A DNA stretch of 13,917 nucleotides, from positions 1 to 13,917 of the forward strand of contig CANQAW010000020.1 in assembly GCA_947589525.1 (NCBI GenBank), read 5' to 3'. Both the position numbers and the translations under genes were made by a program. The notes beneath the pieces were generated by a model. That model did not search any database. It worked only from the letters and a program-made list of their open reading frames with translations, and was not told the DNA's origin. The stretch's first letter is position 1; each line of letters starts with the position of its first letter. This document shows, piece after piece, positions 6,361 to 13,917 of this stretch. Origin of the DNA: Candidatus Gastranaerophilales bacterium. GTDB taxonomy: Bacteria; Cyanobacteriota; Vampirovibrionia; Gastranaerophilales; Gastranaerophilaceae.

Positions 6361-6384
6361 ACGACCTCCTTTAACGTGTCGTAT
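6359..6384 (-). promoter_or_regulatory. Hairpin enclosing the ribosome binding site of the 73-aa gene
   Basis: On the minus strand ATACGAC (6378-6384) and GTCGTAT (6359-6365) form a perfect 7-bp inverted repeat with a 12-base loop, ACGTTAAAGGAG, that holds the Shine-Dalgarno. The last two bases of the 3' arm are the A and U of the AUG start codon. Folded mRNA would place the start codon in the stem. This suggests a translational operator or RNA thermosensor-like element, or alternatively a DNA operator. Confidence 0.5.
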
Positions 6385-6441
6385 ACATCACTCAAAGAAA
6401 AATAAATGGCAAGTTTTTAGTTAAAATATCTTGCATGATGA

Positions 6442-8621
6442 TTAAGATATTCCGCCAATACCTTTAAATTTATCAATGAATTTAGATATTTTTTGAAATA
6501 CACTTTGCTTCTTCGTTAAATATAAAGGATTGAGGGGACTCATCTTTGGTAAAATTTCATTTAATTCCGTTCCATTTTCACTGGCATATTCTTTTTTCAA
6601 AGAAGACATTATATAACGTTGTGCTGCATCATTATTTAAATTTTCTTCTTGAATTAATGCTTTAATTTCTTCAGTTTGTTTTTGTTGAGCATATTTAAAA
6701 AATGCCTGAATAATACTTACTTTATCCTCAATATTATCTAAATTTGTTTCATTTATAAATTCAATAACTAAACTTTCCTTAGCTCTATTGCCAATACTTG
6801 AACGTATTAATCTACGAACATCTTCCACTAAAGACTGTTTATCTTTTTTAGTTTTATTAGCTTCAAAGATTAGCTCGAGAATATAATCCAAGTTAATTTC
6901 TTGCGATTTGAGCAAATCTATTTCAAATACAACATCATTCCAATTAATATCAGATTCGGCATCTTCATTATTTCGTTGTTGCCTTCGCCATTCACATATA
7001 TCATTATATGTTGATTTATAATCTTGTATAATCCTGTCAGAAAGTGGCTTTATTTGTTTCATTGCTTTTATTTGAGCATCATCTAAATAGTATTTTAACT
7101 TAAATTCATTAAGTGCTTCTTCATTCGATATATCTATTTCTTGCATAGCTTTTAAACTTGTAAATTCATCAAAATTTTGTAAAATATTTTCTACACGAAG
7201 ATATTCTCCAAATAATTTAACAAAGTTCTTTTTATCACTTTCTGTTTCAATGGCTTGAGGATTTGGATATATATTTTTAAGTTCGTTTATTAACTCAATA
7301 TAACCTTTGCAAGCTCTACCAGTTATTATATCTTTAAAACCTTGCATATATTCATTATAACTTTTTTCAAGTACCACGTGCTTTGTATTTGAATCTCCAA
7401 ATAATTTGATTGCATCTATTGTTGGTTTTTCTAAATCTCTAAAAGTTATAATATTTCCAAATGATTTTGTCGCATCATAAATTCTATTAGTTCTAGAATA
7501 TGCCTGAATCAGTCCATGGTATCTTAGATTTTTATCAACAAATAATGTGTTTAATGTTTGTGCATCAAATCCTGTTAAAAACATTCCAACAACTATAATT
7601 AAATCAATTTCTTGGTTTTTTACTCGTTTAGACAAGTCTCTATAATAGTTTTGAAAAGATTTGCCATCAACACCATAATTAGTTTTAAATAAAAAATTAT
7701 AATCATCAATAGCAGATTTTAGGAATTCTTTTGAACTACTATCTAGTGCAGTTGGTTCAAATGTCTCATCTTGTATTTCTCCAATTGCATTTTGTTCTTC
7801 ATTGGGTGCAAAAGAAAAAATTGTAGCGACTTTGATTGGTTTTTCTAAATCTTTTTGTAATTTTTTAAAAGATTCATAATATAATTTTGCTGCATCTACA
7901 CTACTTTTATCAAAGAGTTATCAGATTTTGCCCAATTCATTGTAAAATCAAAACTGTTTTTATCACGTTTTGTTGTATTTGCAAAATAACGAGTATTTGT
8001 GCCATTTGAAATAACAAACATTTGTAAATATTTGTACAATGAATTTTCTGAATTAAAACTTTCTTTGCTGTATCTATGAATTTGATTGAAAGCTTCGCTA
8101 ATAGCGACTCCTCTCTTTTTTAACTCAATTTGAACTAATGGTAAGCCATTAACAAGAATTGTTACATCATAACGATTAGATTGTGTACCAGTTTGTTCAA
8201 ACTGGTTGATAACTTGAACTTTATTTCTAATAATATTTTTTTTATCAAACAAATATATATTTTCAATATGACCATCATCAAAAACAAAATCATAAATATA
8301 ATCATCGTGAACTTTTCGTGTTTTTTCTATTATAGAATCATTTGCTTTATCAATATATTCACTACAAAAACGCATCCATTCATCGTTTGAAAAAGTTGTT
8401 TTATTTAAATTTTCAATTTGAGTTCTTAAATTATTCAACATACTTTCTGTTGAATCAATGTCTTTTCTATATTCATATCCTTGATTTATCAAATCGTTTA
8501 TAAGTTCTTTTTCCAGTTCTGCTTCAGTTTGATATGATTCTGAAGAATTAATAATATTTGTATATTTATCTAATACGATAAAATTATTAGATTCTATAAT
8601 TGGAGTTATATTATTGGGCAT
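6442..8621 (-). pseudogene. hsdR: Type I restriction endonuclease subunit R, internally deleted
   Basis: Start ATG 8619-8621 with GGGAGG upstream. Residues 1-237 match the N-terminus of EcoR124I-type HsdR, including the nuclease residues D152 (RYDV), E166 and K168 (QIELKKRG), one off from EcoR124I D151/E165/K167. After NWAKSDNSLIK the frame hits a stop (TAG at 7896-7898). A second frame takes over from about 7910 (SSVDAAKLYYESF, KVATIFSFAPNEEQNAIGE) and runs to the true C-terminus at 6442. It retains motor motifs TGFD and QAYSRTNR. Compared with the usual length of about 1,040 residues, roughly 300 residues are missing at the joint. These include Walker A, the DEAD-like DECH box and the rest of motor domain 1. 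The joint is also out of frame. Translocation and cleavage must be lost. Its start overlaps the preceding ATPase fragment's stop by 11 bases. Confidence 0.9.
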
Positions 8622-9429
8622 TACTTTCCTCCCTTTGCGTTTTTGAATTATCTGTTATTTTTATATTATAAATTTCATTAACTTTTTTTATTAAATATTC
8701 TAAAACTCTTTTATCACTATCATTAATTATATAAGTTTCTTCTGCTGAATGTTTAGAATGGCTTGAAATATTTATAATTCTTCTTTCATATGGGTTTGTT
8801 TTATCTTCAGGGTTCTTAGGCAATAAATCTGCCCAATTTTCTCTACCCAAAAATGTTGATGTTTTCTCTAATATATTTCTTAGGTAGTTAAAATGACATT
8901 TGTGTATTTCTCCTGTTTTAATTGCTTTTTCAAGTTCTTTTTTTAGAAATAAATGATAAGAAAAGGGTGAATCATTTTTTTGATTTTCTAATTCAAATGT
9001 CCCATCTTCTAATTTTTTCAAGATATATTTTTTATATTTCATTCCATTAAATTCATTGTATAAAACGTTATAAAATAATGGATTGTGAGTTGTAATTATA
9101 AATTTTAATTCTGATTTACTTGATTTTATTAATCCAGCTAAATCAACGGCGAGTTCAATCAAATGATTTTCATCCAAAGATGTTACTGGATCGTCTATAA
9201 AAATATATTCTAAATCATCAAATGGGCCAGATTCCCTTTCTTCTATTTCATTTAATTCCTCAATTACTTGTTCAAATATGCTATAAAATACACACCAAAT
9301 AAATAGACTTTCTTCTCCCTTTGATATTTTTATATTATTAGAACTTGTAAGAATACTTATGGCTAATTCTGACATAGTTACTGCATGGTGATTATAACTT
9401 ATTGTTCTTTCAAGTTGCTCTCTATTCAT
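8611..9429 (-). pseudogene. AAA_13 (COG4694, PrrC/RloC-like) ATPase, C-terminal half only
   Basis: From ATG 9427-9429 the product has about 272 residues. It contains an ABC-type signature (IKISKGEESLF), Walker B with D-loop (YIFIDDPVTSLD) and an H-loop (FIITTHNPLFYNV), then HFNYLRNILEKTSTFLG, which is typical of AAA_13 proteins found in type I restriction operons. Walker A and the coiled-coil region that should precede the signature are absent. The usual protein is at least twice as long. The break is at about 9420-9440, where it meets the end of rhuM, and the ATG overlaps the rhuM stop (ATGAATAG) with AAGGA upstream, so the fragment could still be translated. The family includes anticodon nucleases that guard type I systems, but I cannot confirm nuclease residues here. 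Confidence 0.75.
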
Positions 9430-10444
9430 CTTGTTCCTTATTTTTCTGTTCCAATTGCTTAACAGCTTTATCAAAATCAGACTCTATTCTTTGTGTTTTG
9501 TTGAACTCTATATATTCAGCTTCTGCTTTTGCATCTGCTTGTTTTTTTGAAATCTTACCCTTTTCATTATCAGGTAGTATGTCATATCTTCTGAAAGCAA
9601 GAAATTCATTAACACTCTTTGCAAATTCTTCCATTGTAAATGTGTTTTCACGTTCAATAAGGTCTTCTATATAGTCAAAGTAACCTGTTACAGCTCTTTC
9701 CAGTTGTCTGATTTCCTTTTCTTCCAAATAATTCTTTGCAATTGTTGTGTCAGACTTCAATATTCTACCATCAGGTGAGTTCTTCCAAGTTGTTAAACCC
9801 ATGTTGTCTTTTGTCCTGTCTGCTTTGTTATATATAATTTCAGCAGCCGTCTGACCAGTGATTGCATAGTGAAACTTGTTTTGAACTGTTGCATAAAAGT
9901 CCTTTGTAATCTGAGAATTTTTATCATAGTCAATAGAACACTCAGCAAATATATCGGTAATTTGTTGATAGATACGTCTTTCACTTGCTCTGATAGAACG
10001 TACACGTTCCAACAATTCTCTGAAATAATCTTTGCCAAAAGCAGTCTTACCCTGTTTTAGTCTTTCATCATCAAGCACAAAACCTTTTTGCATGTATTCT
10101 TTAAGTACCTGTGTAGCCCATATTCTGAACTTTGTTGCCTTTGATGAACTAACTCTGTAACCGACTGAAATAATTGCATCAAGATTGTAGAATGTAGGTG
10201 TTCTGTTTACGTCTCTATCACCCTCTTTTTGAACTACCGAGATTTTCTCGGTAGTTGCTTCTTCTCTTAATTCACCCTCATTATAGATGTTTTTAAGGTG
10301 TAAAGATATGTTATCAGCAGTGCATCCAAACAATTCAGCCATTGACTTTTGCGTCAGCCAAAGGTTTTCATCCTTAACAACTGCCTGAACTGTAACGTTT
10401 TCCTCTGTTGTTGTATATAACAAAAACTTTATTTCATTATCCAT
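9422..10444 (-). CDS. rhuM: RhuM family protein
   Basis: A 340-residue intact protein starting MDNEIKFLLYTTTEENVTVQ. It shows the family hallmarks LWLTQKSMAELFGCTADNIS (residues 28-47, a helix-turn-helix-like start), FYNLDAIISVGYRVSSSKAT (about 86-105), FRIWATQVLKEYM, and NKADRTKDNMGLTTWKNSP in the C-terminal half. Virulence RhuM family proteins (PF13310) are about 330-340 residues long, often sit within type I restriction operons or pathogenicity islands, and have no firmly known biochemical role. The start overlaps the hsdM stop (TAATG), so it is coupled to hsdM. Its base composition is visibly less AT-rich than hsdM and the ATPase fragment, hinting at a separate origin. A perfect 11-bp hairpin lies within codons 63-71. 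Confidence 0.92.
   Translation of the reverse strand: MDNEIKFLLYTTTEENVTVQAVVKDENLWLTQKSMAELFGCTADNISLHLKNIYNEGELREEATTEKISVVQKEGDRDVNRTPTFYNLDAIISVGYRVSSSKATKFRIWATQVLKEYMQKGFVLDDERLKQGKTAFGKDYFRELLERVRSIRASERRIYQQITDIFAECSIDYDKNSQITKDFYATVQNKFHYAITGQTAAEIIYNKADRTKDNMGLTTWKNSPDGRILKSDTTIAKNYLEEKEIRQLERAVTGYFDYIEDLIERENTFTMEEFAKSVNEFLAFRRYDILPDNEKGKISKKQADAKAEAEYIEFNKTQRIESDFDKAVKQLEQKNKEQDE
10232..10256. repeat. Perfect 11-bp inverted repeat inside rhuM
   Basis: AACTACCGAGA (10232-10242), a 3-base loop TTT, and TCTCGGTAGTT (10246-10256) form a perfect stem within rhuM codons 63-71 (ATTEKISVV). No T-run follows on either strand, so it is not a typical terminator. It could reduce translation or stabilise mRNA, or be a by-product of the codons used. 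Confidence 0.6.
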
Positions 10445-12000
10445 TATGCACCTGCCTCAATTTCTGCAACAATCTTGTCTATTTCAGTCCTTAATTGTGC
10501 TTCATGTTCAACAATTCTTGCTATTTCCTTATTAAGTTCATTAATGTCAATGACTTCTCTTGTGTCTTCCTGTTCAACGTAAGTAGATACAGATAAATTA
10601 TAACCATTTTTGTCTGCGATATAATCATTATCAACTATTTTGGAAACATACTTTACATCTTTTTTCTCCATAAAGTATTTAATAATTGAATCAATATGCT
10701 CTGGATTGAGTACATTATTATTTGTTTCTTTACTATAGAAATTTTCAGAAGTTGCATCTATAAATTGTGTTTTAGTTTCAGTTTTGTGTTTTGATAAAAC
10801 TAAAATATTTACAGCAATAGATGTCCCATAAAATAAATTAGATGGTAATGCAATAATGGTTTCAACATAATTATTATCTATCAGATATTTTCTAATTTTT
10901 TGTTCAGCACCACCTCTATAAAATATACCAGGAAAGCAAACAATAGCAGCACGCCCTTTACTAGATAAATAACTTAAAGAATGTAAGACAAAAGCAAAAT
11001 CTGCTTTTGATTTTGGTGCCAATACACCAGCAGGAGCATATCTATCGTCATTTATAAGGGTAGGATCATCACTACCAATCCAATTTATTGAATAAGGGGG
11101 ATTTGAAACAATTGCATCAAAAGGTTTATCATTTTTAAAATATGGATTTAATAAAGTATTACCAAGTGCAATATTAAATTTATCATAATTTACATTATGT
11201 AAAAACATATTCATACGAGCCAAATTTTGAGTTGTATTATTTATTTCTTGTCCCCAGAAACCGTCTTCAATAATATGTTCATCAAATTGTTTTTTTGCTT
11301 GCAATAATAAAGAACCCGAACCTGCTGCAGGGTCATAAATTTTATTTACCTTTGTTTGACCTTCAATTGCTAATCTTGAAATTAACTTAGAAACTGATTG
11401 TGGAGTAAAAAATTCTCCCCCAGATTTACCTGCATTTGCGGCATAATTTGAAATTAAAAATTCATAAGCATCTCCAAATAAATCAATCTCATTATTTTCA
11501 AATTTACCAAATTGTAAATCATTAACACCTTTTAATACAGCAGCAAGTCTTGAATTACGTTCCTTTACAGTATTACCCAACCGTCTACTAGTAGTATCAA
11601 AATCCGCAAATAACCCTTTTATGGCATCTTGTGAAGGATAACCTTCTGCAGAGCTTTCTATTGAATTAAAAATGGAAGCGATATCTGTATTAAGATTTTC
11701 ATTTTTATTTGCATTTAACACAATGTTTTCAAAAAGTTGACTTGGATATATAAAATATCCTTTTGTCTTTATTGCATCATCTTTAATTTCATCAGTGATT
11801 TTATCGTCAGGAAATCTTGCATAGTTAATAGATTCATCCCCGGCTTCCATATAAGCTTTAAAATTTTCACTAATAAATCTATAGAACAATGTACCAAGTA
11901 CATATTGCTTGAAATCCCAACCATCAACAGCACCTCTAACTTCATTAGCGATTTGCCAGATTCTACGTTGCAGTTCTCTACGTTGTTCCTCACTAGACAT
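10444..12000 (-). CDS. hsdM: Type I restriction-modification DNA methyltransferase subunit M
   Basis: A 518-residue protein from ATG 11998-12000, with GAGGA at 12008-12012. Further upstream in-frame starts give an unlikely leader. The length matches EcoR124I HsdM (about 520). It has the N-terminal helical HsdM_N domain (residues 1-165, RRIWQIANEVRGAVDGWDFK), the GEFFTP segment at 195-200, SAM-binding motif I DPAAGSGS at 223-230 and adenine-N6 catalytic motif NPPYS at 300-304. A C-terminal coiled-coil-like segment is the usual contact with HsdS. The reading frame appears intact. Its specificity partner hsdS is missing from the operon: the next gene is rhuM and then broken genes. Without HsdS the enzyme should not recognise a target site, unless HsdS is supplied from elsewhere. 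Confidence 0.95.
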   Translation of the reverse strand: MSSEEQRRELQRRIWQIANEVRGAVDGWDFKQYVLGTLFYRFISENFKAYMEAGDESINYARFPDDKITDEIKDDAIKTKGYFIYPSQLFENIVLNANKNENLNTDIASIFNSIESSAEGYPSQDAIKGLFADFDTTSRRLGNTVKERNSRLAAVLKGVNDLQFGKFENNEIDLFGDAYEFLISNYAANAGKSGGEFFTPQSVSKLISRLAIEGQTKVNKIYDPAAGSGSLLLQAKKQFDEHIIEDGFWGQEINNTTQNLARMNMFLHNVNYDKFNIALGNTLLNPYFKNDKPFDAIVSNPPYSINWIGSDDPTLINDDRYAPAGVLAPKSKADFAFVLHSLSYLSSKGRAAIVCFPGIFYRGGAEQKIRKYLIDNNYVETIIALPSNLFYGTSIAVNILVLSKHKTETKTQFIDATSENFYSKETNNNVLNPEHIDSIIKYFMEKKDVKYVSKIVDNDYIADKNGYNLSVSTYVEQEDTREVIDINELNKEIARIVEHEAQLRTEIDKIVAEIEAGA

Positions 12001-12036
12001 AATAAATTCCTCATCGCATGCAACTTTATACATTTA

Positions 12037-12065
12037 TGGTAAAATACCACCAGTTTATTATATCA
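12037..12065 (-). promoter_or_regulatory. Extended -10 promoter and dyad operator upstream of hsdM
   Basis: On the minus strand TGATATAAT (12057-12065) is an extended -10 box; the expected -35 position is an A-run, so the promoter relies on the extended -10. Just downstream, at the predicted transcription start, lies the 13-base dyad TGGTAAAATACCA (12037-12049), a possible repressor site. The remaining stretch 12066-12193 shows nothing convincing, apart from a short less AT-rich segment noted in the findings. Confidence 0.5.
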
Positions 12066-12193
12066 TGAATATGAGAATCATTTTTTTTGTAGAAAAATTA
12101 ATACTACAAATAAAAATTCATATAACTTTCATCAATAATATCCTGTTCGATGCCGATGTAGTAGAGGGTGATGGCGGAATATTAATGATTGAA

Positions 12194-12895
12194 AATCTTT
12201 TGCTATAACTTTTTCGTGATACTGTCTTGCTCTTTTTACTTCTTCTGTTGAGTATTCTTTTTTAATAATCTATCAAATGCCTTATCACATGGAAAATTTG
12301 CAGTTTTTATTTTATCTTTTTGCTTTGCGTAATTTAGTGTTTGTACCCAACAATCAATGACAGAAGGTGCGGAAGGTTTCATATAAAGAACTTTATAATA
12401 CTCATAATATTCTGGTTTTACGCGATATTCCTCTTCTTTAAACCCTTTTTTAGATAAAAGTGCATCTTCACCGAATTGTTCATATTTAATCTTAGCTTTG
12501 CATAAAGCAGAGTAGCTTGATTTTTTATCAGGATGTTTTTCGTTCCAATCCTGCAAAATTTCAATAATTCCAGAGTGTTTCATATATTTTGTTAGGTTTA
12601 TCAATTCAAGATATTTATCGGCTTGTTTTCGAGCTGGGATTGAGGTTTTTGCATAAAGTTCTGCATTATTTTCAATAACTGCAACGTCGTTAAAATCAGG
12701 ATTGAGTTTGTTAAAATAGTTTTCTTGAGCAACTTCTGGAAGTGAATTTAACTGCACAAAATAAAGCTTTCTTTTGCCTTCAATTTAGTGTTTTGAAACG
12801 TATTCTCCACGCTTGCATTTACGGCGAACTGTCTCTTTAACTTCCTGTGTGAGTTCGCTTACTTCTTCAATTGTTAGCCAAATTTCATTGCTCAT
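12194..12895 (-). pseudogene. MuA-like transposase N-terminal fragment, nonsense and frameshift mutations
   Basis: From ATG 12893-12895 the frame reads IWLTIEEVSELTQEVKETVR and on to GEYVSKH. It meets an ochre stop at 12785-12787, then continues in the same frame (IEGKRKLYFVQLNSLPEV) through YLELINLTKYM, SSYSALCKAKIKYEQ and FPCDKAFDRLLKK. At an A6 run (plus 12258-12263) one base appears to be missing. The next frame gives the expected EYSTEEVKRARQYHEKVIA and family similarity fades at about 12194. These are the MuA end-binding domains that precede the DDE core; no catalytic residue is left. The blocks are homologous to those in the gene at 2368, and the last part is homologous to, but different from, the start of the transposase at 241. 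It is therefore a remnant of a second element. No strong Shine-Dalgarno precedes the start. Confidence 0.75.
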
Positions 12896-12948
12896 AAAAT
12901 TAATTATATTTCTTTGAAAGAATATTAAAATAGGGCTAAAATTCAAGG

Positions 12949-13030
12949 TGGAAAAATTATTCCAAGATTTTAAATGCGTTTTTAAGTTATACAAAGAATA
13001 CAGAAAGAATGCTTTGGAATAATCTTTCCA
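12949..13030. repeat. Pair of near-identical 16-bp palindromic sites
   Basis: Site A is TGGAAAAATTATTCCA (12949-12964) and site B is TGGAATAATCTTTCCA (13015-13030). Each has inverted TGGAA/TTCCA arms, and site B matches the reverse complement of site A at 15 of 16 positions. Site starts are 66 bases apart, about six helical turns. They lie between the leftward MuA remnant and the rightward HNH gene, just upstream of the HNH promoter. They are probably repressor operators or transposase end-binding sites. Confidence 0.65.
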
Positions 13031-13039
13031 AAACAAAAC

Positions 13040-13068
13040 TTAACAACCAAATCAAAAGCAATTATAAT
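13040..13068 (+). promoter_or_regulatory. Sigma-70 promoter of the HNH gene
   Basis: TTAACA (13040-13045), a 17-base spacer and a perfect TATAAT (13063-13068) form a strong promoter. Transcription would begin near 13075, leaving a leader of about 70 bases that ends with AAAGGAGG at 13126-13133. Palindromic site B ends 10 bases upstream of the -35 box. Confidence 0.75.
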
Positions 13069-13143
13069 GGGAACTTTTTAAAGGCTTTTTCGTGCTAAGA
13101 TTGTTTTATAAAAATTTTTAATAACAAAGGAGGTGTGCAGTAA

Positions 13144-13917
13144 ATGGACCGAACAACGATAAGCGAAAATGTTAAAAGGAGATTATATGCAGAATCTATG
13201 GGCAGATGCATGAATCCTGATTGTAAAAAAGAATTATTTTCTGAACTTGGTGATATCATTGAGAAAGCTCATATCAGACCTTATTGCGCCACTGCAGATA
13301 ACTCTTTTGAAAATTTAATTGTTTTATGTCCAAATTGCCACACACATTTTGATAAAAACTTTGCATTTAAAGAAGATGAAGTCAAGCAATGGAAGCAAAT
13401 TAGAGCAAATGAGTTAAATTCTTTTTTTAGTACAAAGTATTACTCTTTTAATGATTTAAAAGAGGTAGTACGTCCATTGTTATTGGAAAATAAAATGATT
13501 TATGAAAATTATTATTTAAAAGAAAATAAGGATTTGTGGAATAAATTTGAGAATAGAATATTAGTTAACAACAGAAAACTAAAAGAAATATTATCAAACA
13601 ATTTAAACCTAATTCAATCACATCCAGATAAATTCTATTCAAATTTACATTTGATTCATTTGTTTTTAACTCATATTAATGAGTTTGAATGTACCAGATT
13701 AGATGAAGAAAAAAAACGTCAAGTTTTATTTCCAGAGGAAATAAATTCTTTATTTGATGTTATGCCTATTAGCGCTTCTTTTATCCCTTCTGTAGAATCG
13801 TTAGAATTATTTATATCAAAATTGCAAAGGGAAAATAAATTTGCGAGGATATCATTGGGTGTTGATGAACCGTATATTTCAATATATGAGTCTAGCAAAA
13901 TATCAAAAATTTATTTA
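13144..13917 (+). CDS. HNH endonuclease-like protein with unrecognised C-terminal domain (runs off window)
   Basis: ATG 13144 follows AAAGGAGG by 10 bases; 258 codons are open to the window edge. Residues 8-72 form an HNH fold: zinc ligands C22 and C27 (RCMNPDC) and C62/C65 (LCPNCH), with H43 (KAHIRPY), N57 (FENLIVL) and H66 as the likely catalytic and metal-binding set. HNH domains cut DNA with a beta-beta-alpha-metal site. Residues 100-258 form a separate, mostly helical region (VRPLLLENKMIYENYYLKEN, RILVNNRKLKEILSNNLNLI, HLFLTHINEFE) that I cannot assign. HNH joined to a large accessory domain is a common layout for phage-defence effectors, but that role is inference. The gene has its own strong promoter and is oriented away from the rest of the window. 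Confidence 0.8.
   Translation, partial: MDRTTISENVKRRLYAESMGRCMNPDCKKELFSELGDIIEKAHIRPYCATADNSFENLIVLCPNCHTHFDKNFAFKEDEVKQWKQIRANELNSFFSTKYYSFNDLKEVVRPLLLENKMIYENYYLKENKDLWNKFENRILVNNRKLKEILSNNLNLIQSHPDKFYSNLHLIHLFLTHINEFECTRLDEEKKRQVLFPEEINSLFDVMPISASFIPSVESLELFISKLQRENKFARISLGVDEPYISIYESSKISKIYL

Noticed and set aside
9402..9674. Plus-strand frame antisense to rhuM
   Set aside because: It overlaps a well-supported conserved gene on the other strand and has no motif.
11909..12208. Plus-strand frame over the hsdM start and promoter
   Set aside because: Low-complexity AT-rich translation antisense to hsdM, with no ribosome binding site and no family resemblance.
1..13917. CRISPR array, tRNA or rRNA genes
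   Set aside because: No regularly spaced long repeats with unique spacers, no cloverleaf-like sequence and no conserved rRNA stretch were seen. The TGTAAT repeats are too short and too close for CRISPR.

Overview
The window comes from a low-GC bacterial chromosome. Start sites carry strong AGGAG-type Shine-Dalgarno sequences and promoters look like ordinary sigma-70 sites. Nothing in the sequence fixes the phylum. The left edge is a surface-polysaccharide locus on the minus strand: the start of an HMGL-like aldolase gene, overlapped by the tail of a cytidylyltransferase gene. The rest is a mosaic of mobile-element and defence-type modules. At least five of its genes are cut short or internally deleted.

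Layout: (1) 1-240, polysaccharide-locus flank. (2) About 241-3345, plus strand, remnant of a Mu-like transposable element: a MuA-type DDE transposase lacking its N-terminus, an intact MuB-type ATPase, and a protein carrying MuA-style DNA-binding domains but no catalytic domain. (3) About 3360-5090, minus strand, a two-gene operon of an intact AAA+ ATPase and an S8 (subtilisin-like) peptidase whose catalytic part has been lost. Its sigma-70 promoter is embedded in a direct-repeat array with a 20-21 bp period. (4) 5088-6441, small phage-type genes, including a protein resembling Mu gp27 (DUF1804, small terminase subunit), and a small gene whose ribosome binding site lies in the loop of a perfect hairpin. 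(5) 6442-12065, minus strand, an EcoR124I-like type I restriction-modification operon: intact hsdM, intact rhuM, the C-terminal half of an AAA_13/COG4694-like ATPase, and hsdR with its first motor domain deleted. No hsdS is present. (6) About 12194-12895, minus strand, a second and divergent MuA N-terminal gene with an ochre stop and a frameshift. (7) From 12896, two near-identical 16-bp palindromes, a clear promoter, and an HNH nuclease-like gene that runs off the window.

How the parts fit: this looks like a degraded Mu-like prophage or transposon region that collected defence modules. The two MuA remnants face each other and overlap in the protein region they cover, so they come from different elements. 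The restriction system should not cut, because HsdR lacks Walker A and the DEAD-like box, and should not methylate specifically unless HsdS comes from elsewhere. The AAA+ ATPase gene keeps its promoter and full reading frame but has lost its protease partner.

The best candidates for under-described biology are the AAA+/S8 pair with its phased operator array, and the HNH protein with an unrecognised C-terminal domain. The number of sharp gene breaks in one window means an assembly artefact must be ruled out first.
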